Shown here one piece after another: positions 47,480-56,353 of a DNA stretch of 64,000 nucleotides (position 1 is the first letter of the stretch; each line of letters opens with the position of its first letter). The notes below the pieces were generated by a model. That model was given only the letters and a program-made list of their open reading frames with translations. It made no database searches and had not been told where the DNA came from. The position numbers and the translations under genes are program-made. The DNA comes from DATFVA01 sp963747755 (GTDB taxonomy: Bacteria > Bacteroidota > Ignavibacteria > Ignavibacteriales > Ignavibacteriaceae). The DNA is taken from the NCBI GenBank assembly GCA_963747755.1, contig CAVVGK010000002.1:124001-188000 (forward strand). Reading direction: 5' to 3'.

Positions 47480-48745
47480 ATGCCTTCCGGGATACCAAAG
47501 ACACTAGTAGTTGGTGTGTTCACCACAATTGTAATCCTTGTAATCATTTATATCTTCACGCAGCTGCCTGATGGAGGTGAGCCTGGAGCCAGGCAGGTAA
47601 GTGTTAATCTTGCAGATAAATGTTCCACCTGCCATAAGCGGGTGTCCCCTGATATTGTGAACCAGTTTGCAAGAAGCACAATGGCAAGGTCAGGAGTAAA
47701 ATGTATCGACTGTCATGTAGTTGACAGGGATAATCCTATGGGCAAGGAACACGAAGGTTTCTTCATAACTGTTACTCCTACACCAAAACAATGCGGTAAG
47801 TGCCACCCTGCTGAAACGAGGCAGTTTGACCACAGCCGTCATGGTGCTCCTTCCTGGATGGCATTAAACGGGTTTGAGGATTTTTCGGCAGAACAGCAGA
47901 AATTTGTAAGTGAGAATATCCCTGAAGCGAATCGCGGACCTAACGGAATAGTTACAGCGACCCGCAATTCATTATTTGATATTGAAGGTCCTATGGTAAC
48001 TCCTCTTGCCTGTCAGAGCTGTCATTCAATTGGTAAGCCCAATGCAGACGGCAGCATCGGCAACTGTAATAAATGTCATCTCAGGCATGAGTTCTCACTG
48101 GGGCAGGTTAGAAAGCCCGAGATCTGCGGACAGTGTCATCTGGGTCCCGACCATCCCCAAATAGAAATCTATAAAGAATCAGCTCACGGCGTAATGTATG
48201 ATACTCAGGGCGAAACCTGGAATTGGGATCAGAAGCCCGGGAGGTTAACTACCGCGGATATGCCTGCACCAACCTGTGCAACATGTCATATGAGCGGGTT
48301 CGGCACACAGGGAACTACTCACGATGTAGGAGAGAGACTTTCAAAATTCCTGTTTGCTGCAATAACTTCGGACAGACCTAATTATGTCAGCGGCAGAGAA
48401 GCAATGAAATCTATATGCATCAATTGTCACTCTCCAAAGTTTGTTGATGATCTATATGCAAAAGCAGATAGTGTAACGGCGTTTGTGAATGTAAAGGTGA
48501 AAGAAGCTTCCGATATTATTAACGGTTTAATAAAGGATGGGATAATAACTTCCGAGCCTTTCGCAACTCAGATCAGCTTTGATGCGTTCGACCTCTGGCA
48601 CTACGACGGAAGAACAGCAAAATTCGGTGCATATATGCAGGGACCTGATTTTGTTCAGTGGCATGGTGTTTACCCGTTGCTTCGTCAGTTGAATAAAGTT
48701 AAGGAAGATGCAGTCAAACTCAGAAAAGAACATGGAGGGAGATAG
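47480..48745 (+). CDS. Membrane-anchored octaheme cytochrome c, hydroxylamine oxidoreductase type
   Basis: The 421-residue protein has an N-terminal transmembrane anchor (LVVGVFTTIVILVIIYIF). It then has eight CxxCH heme motifs whose first Cys is at residues 48, 75, 105, 178, 196, 216, 266 and 313. The spacing and the segment ICGQCHLGPDHPQIEIYKES, followed by AHGVMY, fit the octaheme hydroxylamine oxidoreductase/reductase family. Reductive members convert nitrite or hydroxylamine to ammonium; oxidative ones turn hydroxylamine to nitric oxide or nitrite. Which applies depends on a crosslinking Tyr that I cannot place by eye; the region AYMQGPDFVQWHG (384-396) should be examined. A strong ribosome binding site (GAGGAG) precedes ATG 47480. 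The next gene starts 2 bases after the stop and is likely its membrane partner. Confidence 0.88.
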   Translation: MPSGIPKTLVVGVFTTIVILVIIYIFTQLPDGGEPGARQVSVNLADKCSTCHKRVSPDIVNQFARSTMARSGVKCIDCHVVDRDNPMGKEHEGFFITVTPTPKQCGKCHPAETRQFDHSRHGAPSWMALNGFEDFSAEQQKFVSENIPEANRGPNGIVTATRNSLFDIEGPMVTPLACQSCHSIGKPNADGSIGNCNKCHLRHEFSLGQVRKPEICGQCHLGPDHPQIEIYKESAHGVMYDTQGETWNWDQKPGRLTTADMPAPTCATCHMSGFGTQGTTHDVGERLSKFLFAAITSDRPNYVSGREAMKSICINCHSPKFVDDLYAKADSVTAFVNVKVKEASDIINGLIKDGIITSEPFATQISFDAFDLWHYDGRTAKFGAYMQGPDFVQWHGVYPLLRQLNKVKEDAVKLRKEHGGR

Positions 48746-48747
48746 TA

Positions 48748-49620
48748 ATGGATAATTTTGAAATCTTCCACCTGGCAAATATCCGGCTTCCAATGGAGAA
48801 GAACCGTCTTCTCCTGATATTCGTGGGGATAAATCTTTTCTTTACCGGACTGGATGTAGCCCTGGCACATTCGATAAATTATTTTATACCTGTATATGAA
48901 TGGATACCTATTTTTTACTTCCCATTTGGAGCAATATCCTGCTTCATTATTTCATTTCAACCATCCCCTAAAAAGTGGGCTGCTCTAGTCCATATTGCTT
49001 TGATGTCGATAGGAATACTCGTGGGAGTAATGGGTACTGCTTTCCATCTTAATGCTATTTTGAATCCGTTGGGAAGTCTGACCTGGACATGGGTTGTCTT
49101 TGGCTCCCCCGTGCTTGCGCCTCTGGCTTTTGCTGGTATTTCTCTGCTGGGATTATATGCAATCACAGAGGAAGTCGAAGGCAAAGAGGGAATCCTGAAA
49201 GTGCCTGCCCTTGGAACATTCAATGCACCCATATCCAGAAACCGGCATTTTCTCTGGCTGGTAGGACTGGGCTTCGGAGCAAGTGCACTGACTTCTATTA
49301 TTGACCATGCCCAATATGGTTACACACCCTACAAAATGATCGCAATTGTTTTCGGACTCTTTGCCACAGCCGTGGTTGTAACTATTGCAGTATCAAAGAG
49401 TTGGACGAAGAGGGATGAATTTGTTTATTTCTGGACGATGATAGCTGCTATTGTGGTTGGAGTAATGGGTTTCGGTTTCCATCTTTCAGCCGACCTTGCG
49501 GGCACAGGAGAGTTAAGTCTTGAACGGATGCTGGCTTTCGCACCCGTCTTCGCACCGCTTTTGTATGGAGACCTTGGTATGTTGGGACTTTTAGTTGTCG
49601 CAGATCAGAGGAGTAGATGA
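48748..49620 (+). CDS. Duplicated multi-spanning membrane protein, likely partner of octaheme cytochrome
   Basis: The 290-residue protein has about eight transmembrane helices and no domain I recognise. It is an internal duplication: residues of about 19-136 and 165-283 align. NRLLLIFVGINLFFTGLDVA matches NRHFLWLVGLGFGASALTSI, LVGVMGTAFHLNAIL matches VVGVMGFGFHLSADL, and GSPVLAPLAFAGISLLGL matches FAPVFAPLLYGDLGMLGL. His41 and His187, and His100 and His245, are conserved between the halves and lie in or near helices, so they could ligate heme b or help bind quinone. The gene begins 2 bases after the octaheme cytochrome stop and has its own GGAG site (in GGAGGGAGATAG). A role passing electrons between the quinone pool and the cytochrome is inference. 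Confidence 0.8.
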   Translation: MDNFEIFHLANIRLPMEKNRLLLIFVGINLFFTGLDVALAHSINYFIPVYEWIPIFYFPFGAISCFIISFQPSPKKWAALVHIALMSIGILVGVMGTAFHLNAILNPLGSLTWTWVVFGSPVLAPLAFAGISLLGLYAITEEVEGKEGILKVPALGTFNAPISRNRHFLWLVGLGFGASALTSIIDHAQYGYTPYKMIAIVFGLFATAVVVTIAVSKSWTKRDEFVYFWTMIAAIVVGVMGFGFHLSADLAGTGELSLERMLAFAPVFAPLLYGDLGMLGLLVVADQRSR

Positions 49621-49656
49621 AAAAGGATAATGCAGTTCCAACCAGGTATTTTTTGA

Positions 49657-50081
49657 TCAGTATGTCATAATATGGATGACTGCCAGGATTACAGCGAATA
49701 TATCCCGGCTTATACCTAAATATTTTCTTATTGCGGTTATTACTTCATCTTCCCTTTTGGGAGCAGAACTTTGTATATAATTTTTTAGATTGTTCTTCAT
49801 AGCTTCCTCTTTGAGAAATCCTTGTATATACGGGTCATTCAAACCTGAAATACTTGAAATGGTTGGATCAAATCCAGGTTCAACAATATCATCTAAATAT
49901 ATAGTTCCTTTCAGGAAAATATTTTCGGGATATATAATATTATTCAAATGAAGGTTATATTCCCACAATTTAAGAATCGATGAGCTGGTGGATTTTAGTG
50001 AGTCGGGATTTTGTGAATAAGTAAATCCACAAAAAAATAATCCATTCAAAAAAACAGCAGAAATAAAAATTTATTGTCCAT
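49657..50081 (-). CDS. Hypothetical exported protein, frame interrupted at a T tract
   Basis: The uninterrupted frame (49657-50049) opens at TTG and codes for 130 residues. The first part (FFCGFTYSQNPDSLK) is the end of a signal peptide, so the true start lies upstream. An ATG at 50081 begins MDNKFLFLLFF in another frame. Adding one T to the T7 tract on the minus strand (50048-50054 on the plus strand) joins the two into a complete leader, MDNKFLFLLFFLNGLFFCGF. The mature part (LSGLNDPYIQGFL-like and SAPKREDEVITAIRKYLGIS) has no family I recognise and ends with a hydrophobic helix (DIFAVILAVIHIM). It may be a pseudogene or a sequencing error. Confidence 0.5.
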
Positions 50082-50248
50082 ATCACCAGCTGAAAATTTA
50101 TGAACTGCCGATAAAATAAAGATTCCACCAAATAAATGACAATTAAAATAATTATTAAACGTGAACGGCACAACGGGCAAGCAATTGAATTTTAATTTTG
50201 TTTTGTAAAATAGTTATCTTTTGATAATGATTTATTAAGAAAACAGAT

Positions 50249-51658
50249 ATGCAGATTTATAACACTCTTACAAAGAAAAAAGAAGAATTTAAACCTATTG
50301 AACCTCCAAACGTCAGGATGTATGTGTGCGGACCAACGGTGTACGACTATTTTCATATCGGAAATGCCCGATCATTTGTTATGGCAGATGTTATCCGGAG
50401 ATACCTTATCTATAAAGGCTATAACGTTACGTTTGCAATGAACCTTACCGATGTTGATGATAAGATCATTAAAAAATCAAATGAGCAGAAGAAGGATGCT
50501 TCACAAGTTGCTGAAAAGTATATCAATTTCTTTTTTGAGGATATCGACAGGCTTAAAATTAAACGTGCCGATATCTACCCTAAAGCCACTGCTCATATGA
50601 ACGACATTATTTCAATGATTAAAAAACTTGAGGATAAAGGGATTGCTTACAACGTAAATGGTAATGTTTTCTATGATGTATCTAAATTTAATGGTTACGG
50701 CAAACTTAGCGGTAAAAAAACTGAAGATCTGGAGTCAGGCGCACGGATAGAGATAAATGAAGAAAAAAAGAATCCTCTTGATTTTTCATTATGGAAGAAA
50801 GCTAAAGAAGGCGAACCGTACTGGGAAAGTCCCTGGGGAAAAGGACGACCAGGCTGGCATATTGAATGCTCTGCTATGAGCTGCAAACATCTCGGGGATA
50901 ACTTCGATATCCATGCAGGAGGTAACGATCTTATTTTTCCTCATCACGAGAATGAGATTGCCCAGAGTGAAGGTGCAAACGGTACCAAATTCGTGAATTA
51001 CTGGATCCATTTCGGTTTTCTTAATATAAATGAAGAAAAGATGTCGAAATCACTTGGTAATTTCTTTACTGCCCGTGACGTTCTAGATAAATATCCTGCT
51101 GAGGCTCTGAGACTTTTGTACGCTCAGGCGCATTACGGAGGTCCTCTTAATTTCACCGAAGAGCTGCTGGCAAGTGCTCAGAAAGGACTGGAAAAACTCA
51201 ATAACCTCACAGAGAAAATCGAGCAGGGAGTAAAATCTTCTGAAGGAAAAAATATTCCCGCATTCGATTTCGAAAAATACCGCAAGGCTTTTGAGGCTGC
51301 TATGGACGATGACTTTAATTCTCCACAGGCTGTTGCCGTAATCTTCGATTTTACCAGGGAGGTAAACCGTATCCTCTCGGGGAACGAAGATATCAGCAGG
51401 GATTTCTACTCACAGGTGAAGGATTTCCTGCAGAAGACGGCTGTGGATATATTAGGTATTCTTGATTTTAATATCAATGGATCGGGAAGCGATGGAAAAC
51501 TTGAAGGTGAACTTATAGAACTCCTTATAAAAATACGCCAGGATGCTAAAAACGATAAGAATTTTAAACTGGCTGATTCTATCAGGGATGAATTGAAGGA
51601 TATAGGTATTCAGCTGCAGGACAGCAAGGATAAGACAACTTATAAAAAAAATAAATAA
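50249..51658 (+). CDS. cysS: Cysteinyl-tRNA synthetase
   Basis: The 469-residue class I synthetase charges tRNA-Cys. MYVCGPTVYDYFHIGNARSF carries the zinc-binding Cys and HIGH-like HIGN. The remaining zinc ligands are GWHIECSAMSCKH and the FDIHAGGNDLIFPHHENEIA segment; the KMSKS motif is seen in NEEKMSKSLGNFFTARDVL. The C-terminal DALR anticodon-binding domain is present. Length is standard. It stands alone ahead of the YgjP-type gene. Confidence 0.96.
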   Translation: MQIYNTLTKKKEEFKPIEPPNVRMYVCGPTVYDYFHIGNARSFVMADVIRRYLIYKGYNVTFAMNLTDVDDKIIKKSNEQKKDASQVAEKYINFFFEDIDRLKIKRADIYPKATAHMNDIISMIKKLEDKGIAYNVNGNVFYDVSKFNGYGKLSGKKTEDLESGARIEINEEKKNPLDFSLWKKAKEGEPYWESPWGKGRPGWHIECSAMSCKHLGDNFDIHAGGNDLIFPHHENEIAQSEGANGTKFVNYWIHFGFLNINEEKMSKSLGNFFTARDVLDKYPAEALRLLYAQAHYGGPLNFTEELLASAQKGLEKLNNLTEKIEQGVKSSEGKNIPAFDFEKYRKAFEAAMDDDFNSPQAVAVIFDFTREVNRILSGNEDISRDFYSQVKDFLQKTAVDILGILDFNINGSGSDGKLEGELIELLIKIRQDAKNDKNFKLADSIRDELKDIGIQLQDSKDKTTYKKNK

Positions 51659-51713
51659 GCCTTTTCGTACCAAGTTTAAATCTTAGATAAGGATGTAAAG
51701 TTCCGGACATTGC

Positions 51714-52397
51714 ATGACGAAGAAGAATATTAGTTACTCTAAACTATATATAAATGATACCGAACTAACCTACCGGGTAAGATACAGCCAAAAGGCAAAA
51801 TGCCTCAGGCTTCAGATAAATCCATCCACAGGACTTGAAGTTGTTATCCCTAATCGCTGTAAAACGGAAGAAGCCGAAAAGTTCATCTTAAAAAAGAAAG
51901 ACTGGATATTAAAACATTTCAATAATATGCCAGCCAGGGAAGAATACAATTTCCTTGGAAAAAGGATTGAAGTACAACAAAAGTTTAATTTATTCCTTGA
52001 AAAAGATACGGTGACTTTTCGCGGTGGTGTGCTGGTAATAGAAAGTTCTGCCGGATCTGAAGTGGATATCAATGCAATATATAATTCCTGGCTGAAGCAT
52101 CATGCAAAGATATCCCTGCCGGCGAGAACCAGAATGCTTGCTGAAAAATATAACTTTTTTTTTAAGAGGATAACTATAAGAAGTCAGAAAACAAGGTGGG
52201 GGAGTTGTTCGACTTCCAGGAGTATTTCACTAAATTATAAATTGATGAAGTACAGGCAGGAAATTATAGATTATGTGATAATCCATGAACTATGTCACAC
52301 ACGGCAGATGAATCATTCCAAGAGATTCTGGAATCTTGTGGAGGAGATTGTTCCGGGATACAAAACTCTAAAACGTGAATTAAAATCTCACCCTTGA
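51714..52397 (+). CDS. YgjP-type (M48/DUF45-like) metalloprotease
   Basis: The 227-residue cytoplasmic protein matches the YgjP-like metallopeptidase family. The conserved TRWGSCSTSRSISLNYKLMK is followed by VIIHELCHTRQMNHSKRFWN, in which HELCH is the zinc site and the later His is the third ligand. The biological substrate is not known. Close relatives include SprT-like enzymes and WLM proteins. It starts 55 bases after cysS. No partner gene is visible. Confidence 0.88.
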   Translation: MTKKNISYSKLYINDTELTYRVRYSQKAKCLRLQINPSTGLEVVIPNRCKTEEAEKFILKKKDWILKHFNNMPAREEYNFLGKRIEVQQKFNLFLEKDTVTFRGGVLVIESSAGSEVDINAIYNSWLKHHAKISLPARTRMLAEKYNFFFKRITIRSQKTRWGSCSTSRSISLNYKLMKYRQEIIDYVIIHELCHTRQMNHSKRFWNLVEEIVPGYKTLKRELKSHP

Positions 52398-52429
52398 TAT
52401 TGAACATCTACGAGGTTCCATTACAAAGC

Positions 52430-52575
52430 CGGCGTCCTAGAAAAACTTTTAAAATTCTAAGATTTTTCTCCTCAATACTAATATCATAAGAAGATTTCTC
52501 CTTTCGGTCGAAATAACATAGGGTGATTTTTTAAAAAATTCCAATAACACTTTTTGGTTTTTACGTCCGAATGAC
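52430..52575. repeat. Intergenic element with a core shared with the 25.4-kb element
   Basis: TTTCTCCTTTCGGTCGAAATAACA near 52494 and TTTCTTCCTCCAGTCGACGTGACA near 25488 share the pattern TTTCT, CT, GTCGA and ACA, in the same order and followed by G-rich then T-rich sequence. Both lie in gaps between genes and neither is coding. They look like two diverged copies of one intergenic element. The copy here sits between two convergent genes (51714 and 52592). Confidence 0.4.
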
Positions 52576-52591
52576 ATTTTCACAACCTCAG

Positions 52592-54064
52592 TTATTGGGG
52601 GTTGAAGAGAGTACCGCGGCCAAGAATGAGGTTTGGATCGAGAATTTTTTTAATTTCCGTCATCTTTTTTATGTTCTCCTTCCCATACATCATTTCCAGG
52701 TATTCGGTCTTTAATTTTCCGACCCCGTGTTCAGCTGAGATCGTCCCGCCCAGATTAACCGCCTTTTCACAGATTTGCCTATAGATCACTTTCCCCTGTA
52801 AATATTCCTCTTCATCCGAAGGGAGCATGTTCAGGTGCAGATGGGAATTCCCAAAATGACCATAAGCAATAAATTTTAAGCCTGATTTACTTACCAGGCT
52901 TCTGCATTCTTTGTAGAATTCTCTGAACTTATCATCAGGCACTGCAACATCCGTCCCGAGTTTCTTAACCTTTTTCTTTGCAATAAAATCATTTGCTTTG
53001 GCTGAAACAGAATGGCGAAATTCCTCCAGGTTTCTCTTATCCTTTCCAGAGAAAGCGAACCAGGCTGTTTCTGTGTTTCCCTTATGCTTTGCAACTAGAG
53101 TAGCCCACTCATTAAACAGCTTCTCGTCGTTCTTCTCCGTCGTTTCCTGTTCGAACCAGACAGAAGCTTTTGCCGCCGCAGGTATCTGCGGGTAATCATT
53201 TCTCAGGAAATTAAGGCAGTTCTCATCCATAAACTCAAGTGCCAGGGCATCAATAGAATCGCGCTCCTCAGTCCTGGTTTTGAATGATAATATCCGTGCC
53301 TCTTCTATAAAAGAAATCGCATCATCTTCAGAACCAAAGAAGATAACGGAAGATAAAATGTTTTCGGGAAGGTTTACCAGACGAAGTTTTATATTCGTAA
53401 CAATTCCGAGAGTTCCTTCAGAGCCGATAAAAAGATCTATAGCGTCCATTCCTTCTCTAAGATAATAACCTGAGGCATTTTTAACTGAGGGCATTTTTAT
53501 ATTCGGAATATCGATAATGAATTCTGCTCCGTTTCTTGTTTGCAGCTTCAGACTATTGCAGTATGCTTTATTTAATCCTCTTTTAAGATCGATAATTTCG
53601 CCTGTTGCCAGTATGACTTCCAATTCTTCGACAAAGTTTCTTGTGGGACCGTATTTGAATGTTTTCTCCCCGGATGCGTTTGTGGCAATTGTCCCGCCAA
53701 TAAAACAATTCCATTCGGTTGGATCGGGAGGGTAAAGAAGTTTCAGCCGATTAACTTCTTTCTGAAGATTGTCAAGAATAACTCCCGGTTCCGTAACAAC
53801 ATATTTTTGTTTCTCATTGATTTCTATGATCCGGTTAAGCTTTTCCGTTGAGATAAGAATACCGCCCAAAGGAACACGACCCCCAGTGAGCCCTGTACCG
53901 TTTCCTGAAATTGTAACGGGAATTTTATCTGCCTCAGCTTTTTTAAGGATACCCGGAATCTCGCCGCATGATTCAGGAATATATACAGCATCGCAGCTTC
54001 CCTTATAGTTAGAAGCATCATTCAAATAATTTTCGATCGCGTCGGGTGCTGTTTTTATAATCAT
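52592..54064 (-). CDS. FAD-linked oxidase of GlcD/D-lactate dehydrogenase type
   Basis: The 490-residue flavoprotein has an FAD-binding PCMH domain in the first 220 residues (PVTISGNGTGLTGGRVPLGG, GGTIATNASGEKTFKYGPTR). The C-terminal FAD-oxidase domain carries YGHFGNSHLHLNMLPS and NLGGTISAEHGVGKLKTEYL with the catalytic His region. It would oxidise D-lactate, glycolate or a related 2-hydroxyacid in the cytoplasm or at the inner membrane. It lacks the GlcE and GlcF companions here, so it is probably the D-lactate or 2-hydroxyacid type. It lies 60 bases downstream of the glycosyltransferase gene and may be in its operon. Confidence 0.88.
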   Translation of the reverse strand: MIIKTAPDAIENYLNDASNYKGSCDAVYIPESCGEIPGILKKAEADKIPVTISGNGTGLTGGRVPLGGILISTEKLNRIIEINEKQKYVVTEPGVILDNLQKEVNRLKLLYPPDPTEWNCFIGGTIATNASGEKTFKYGPTRNFVEELEVILATGEIIDLKRGLNKAYCNSLKLQTRNGAEFIIDIPNIKMPSVKNASGYYLREGMDAIDLFIGSEGTLGIVTNIKLRLVNLPENILSSVIFFGSEDDAISFIEEARILSFKTRTEERDSIDALALEFMDENCLNFLRNDYPQIPAAAKASVWFEQETTEKNDEKLFNEWATLVAKHKGNTETAWFAFSGKDKRNLEEFRHSVSAKANDFIAKKKVKKLGTDVAVPDDKFREFYKECRSLVSKSGLKFIAYGHFGNSHLHLNMLPSDEEEYLQGKVIYRQICEKAVNLGGTISAEHGVGKLKTEYLEMMYGKENIKKMTEIKKILDPNLILGRGTLFNPQ

Positions 54065-54124
54065 TGTTTTCTTAATTAGTTAAAATATCCTGCTGCCTGC
54101 ATTTAAGATGCTGATATTATACGC

Positions 54125-55450
54125 TTAAGTATGCCTTAAAATATCCAGGTAATCCCTGCGTACAGATATTTCCGGGATCTGCGCTCCTCCTCTATCCGGT
54201 GTCCAGGGGAGATTGAGATTATCAAACATTTTATCAAGAGCATCGAACATATTAATCTCAGGAAAACCGTTATCCCTCAGGTGGTGGATGAACTTTAACG
54301 TAAGGAAACCGTCAAACCATCTTGATTTCTGCAGCTGCAGCTGTTCTTCAGTCTTTGAATTTTTCATAATATTAACCATATCAGGCTCAAAGTTTTGATA
54401 ATACAAAAACCGGATTAGTTCAGGATGAATTTCTTTTGCACTATTCAGGTAAAAACCAATTTCAGTTTTGCGGGGATTATTAAATACTTCCAGCCATTTT
54501 TTCAATATTTCGAATGAATTCGGATTGTACAGTGTGTATTCATTCTGAATGCCTGAGAGGAAGCGGTTTACACGTTGACCCGTACCGAAAGGTACCCTCC
54601 ACGAGCCTCTTCCTGAAGGATAAACGGATGCGGAGTTTATAGAATCAACCTTTACATTCTTAGCCAGCTTTTCAAGAAAATAAAAATCCTCAGCGGCCTT
54701 GCGCTTGTTCATTCCCTCAACTTTGATATAGCTTTCATAATCACAGACCATAGTGGACCCAATCGTATGGAATGCATAAGGCGAGCCAGCATATTTCAGT
54801 CCCATAACATAATATCTCAGGAATATCTCATAACAAATTATTGCCTGGGACAAGATATCATTCCCTGAAATGTTGTGTTTGAAATCTACCACAGCAGCTG
54901 AAAGGTTTCTTTTATTGAAACTATTAACGACCTCAGTCAAATAACCTGTCTCCAATGTACAATCAGCATCAGTGGCTAGAATTATTTTTTTTTCTGTGGA
55001 AACAAAATCGAAAACATTAAGTGCGGCATCCATACCAATCTTCCTGGCAAATCCTACACCGCCGTCTCTTTCAGGCATCGTCTTTCTAGGTGACGCCGCA
55101 TCAATTACTCCAAGGTTGATATCTTTATCAAGAAGCTGCCTTCCGGTCTCATCTTCGGGATCACCCGACATTATTCCGCGCAGATAGATCAGGGTCAACT
55201 GGTTATCAAGCTTTATCTCATCTGCTGAAGTACCAGTATTATTTATTACAAACAGCAGAAGGGTAGAATCTTTATACGTCTGATCAATCTTAACATAAGA
55301 TGCCAAAAATCTTCGAATGTTTTCCAGCTCAGCAATTGCAGGCACAACTATTACATTCGTGATGCCGGAAGTAAATGCAGTTTCAATATTCCAGTAACTC
55401 AAACCATATTTTTTAAGATAATCTTCTACTTGTTTTGGAACACTAAGCAT
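54125..55450 (-). CDS. Glycosyltransferase family 2-like protein
   Basis: The 441-residue protein has a GT-A fold. The donor-binding Asp motif is ILATDADCTLETGYLTEVVN near residues 158-177. VPAIAELENIRRFLAS precedes it, DGGVGFARKIGMDAAL lies between, and a C-terminal helical region follows. The MSGDPEDETGRQLL and AAEDFYFLEKLAKNV stretches recur in a group of GT2-like enzymes of unknown acceptor. There is no transmembrane helix that I can see, so it is cytoplasmic or peripheral. It overlaps miaA by 8 bases, so translation is coupled. Confidence 0.75.
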   Translation of the reverse strand: MLSVPKQVEDYLKKYGLSYWNIETAFTSGITNVIVVPAIAELENIRRFLASYVKIDQTYKDSTLLLFVINNTGTSADEIKLDNQLTLIYLRGIMSGDPEDETGRQLLDKDINLGVIDAASPRKTMPERDGGVGFARKIGMDAALNVFDFVSTEKKIILATDADCTLETGYLTEVVNSFNKRNLSAAVVDFKHNISGNDILSQAIICYEIFLRYYVMGLKYAGSPYAFHTIGSTMVCDYESYIKVEGMNKRKAAEDFYFLEKLAKNVKVDSINSASVYPSGRGSWRVPFGTGQRVNRFLSGIQNEYTLYNPNSFEILKKWLEVFNNPRKTEIGFYLNSAKEIHPELIRFLYYQNFEPDMVNIMKNSKTEEQLQLQKSRWFDGFLTLKFIHHLRDNGFPEINMFDALDKMFDNLNLPWTPDRGGAQIPEISVRRDYLDILRHT

Positions 55451-56348
55451 TTATATTATCCTGAATAATCTTTTTCGCTTGCGAATATTCCGCCGGTTCG
55501 ATCCAGTTGATTTTAACCCCTTCTCTTTCCATTTTTCTGAACCAGGTCATTTGTCTTTTGGCGAAACGGTGAATAGCTGTGTTTAGCTTTTCGAACATAT
55601 CGTTGTAGCTGAGCTCGCCTTTGAGGTAAAGGCTGAGATATCTGTACTCAAGTCCGAAATACTCAAGTCTTTCATAAGTGATACCCGATCTGATAAGGTT
55701 CTCTACTTCCTCCACCATCCCGTTACTTAACCTGTCTTTTAACCTATCGGTTATCCTTTTTTTAATCGAATCTCTATCGGTCTTTATTCCTATAACTATG
55801 GAATTTATGTCCGGATGTTTTATATTAAGAACTGTTTCTGATTCAGCGACTAGTATAGCTTTAATAAGTCTGTCTTTATCCGTGAGATCGGTTTTATTGT
55901 GAATATTTGTTTTTTTTGAAAGGAGGATATGTCTTAACCTGTCGTCATCATAATTATGCAATTCTTCAGCACGGGGTGTTGTGAAATCGGCCTTTTTCAG
56001 GCGATATCTCTGAATCACGGCATCGAGATATAATCCTGTGCCGCCGACAAGAAAAGGAAGTTTCTGTCCTGCAGTTATATGGTTAAAAGTTTTGTAAAAA
56101 TGGTTTAGAAATTCATAGAGATTAAATTCCTCTTCAGGATCAACAATGTCGATCAGATGATAAGGTATATGTATACCGGTGACAGTATAATCCTCAAGAT
56201 CCTTTCCTGTTCCAATATCCATACCCCTATATACCTGGCGGGAATCAGCAGAAATAATTTCTCCATTAAATTCGAGGGCCAGACTTGCTGCAAGTCTGGT
56301 TTTTCCTGAAGCCGTGGGTCCGAGTATAGTAACCAGATCAGCCGGCAT
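55443..56348 (-). CDS. miaA: tRNA dimethylallyltransferase
   Basis: The 301-residue enzyme adds a dimethylallyl group to A37 of tRNAs that read UNN codons. It has the P-loop GPTASGKTRLAASLAL, the ISADSRQVYRGMDIGTGK motif, IPYHLIDIVDPEEEFNLYEF, LVGGTGLYLDAVIQ and the C-terminal FAKRQMTWFRK. Length matches the family. It begins 5 bases after the corrected end of the sensor gene and overlaps the glycosyltransferase gene, so the three form one transcript. Confidence 0.95.
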   Translation of the reverse strand: MPADLVTILGPTASGKTRLAASLALEFNGEIISADSRQVYRGMDIGTGKDLEDYTVTGIHIPYHLIDIVDPEEEFNLYEFLNHFYKTFNHITAGQKLPFLVGGTGLYLDAVIQRYRLKKADFTTPRAEELHNYDDDRLRHILLSKKTNIHNKTDLTDKDRLIKAILVAESETVLNIKHPDINSIVIGIKTDRDSIKKRITDRLKDRLSNGMVEEVENLIRSGITYERLEYFGLEYRYLSLYLKGELSYNDMFEKLNTAIHRFAKRQMTWFRKMEREGVKINWIEPAEYSQAKKIIQDNINA

Positions 56349-56353
56349 TGGAA

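Noticed and set aside
49970..50173. A 67-residue hydrophobic protein on the minus strand
   Set aside because: It overlaps the exported hypothetical gene in another frame, and its hydrophobicity reflects AT-rich triplets.
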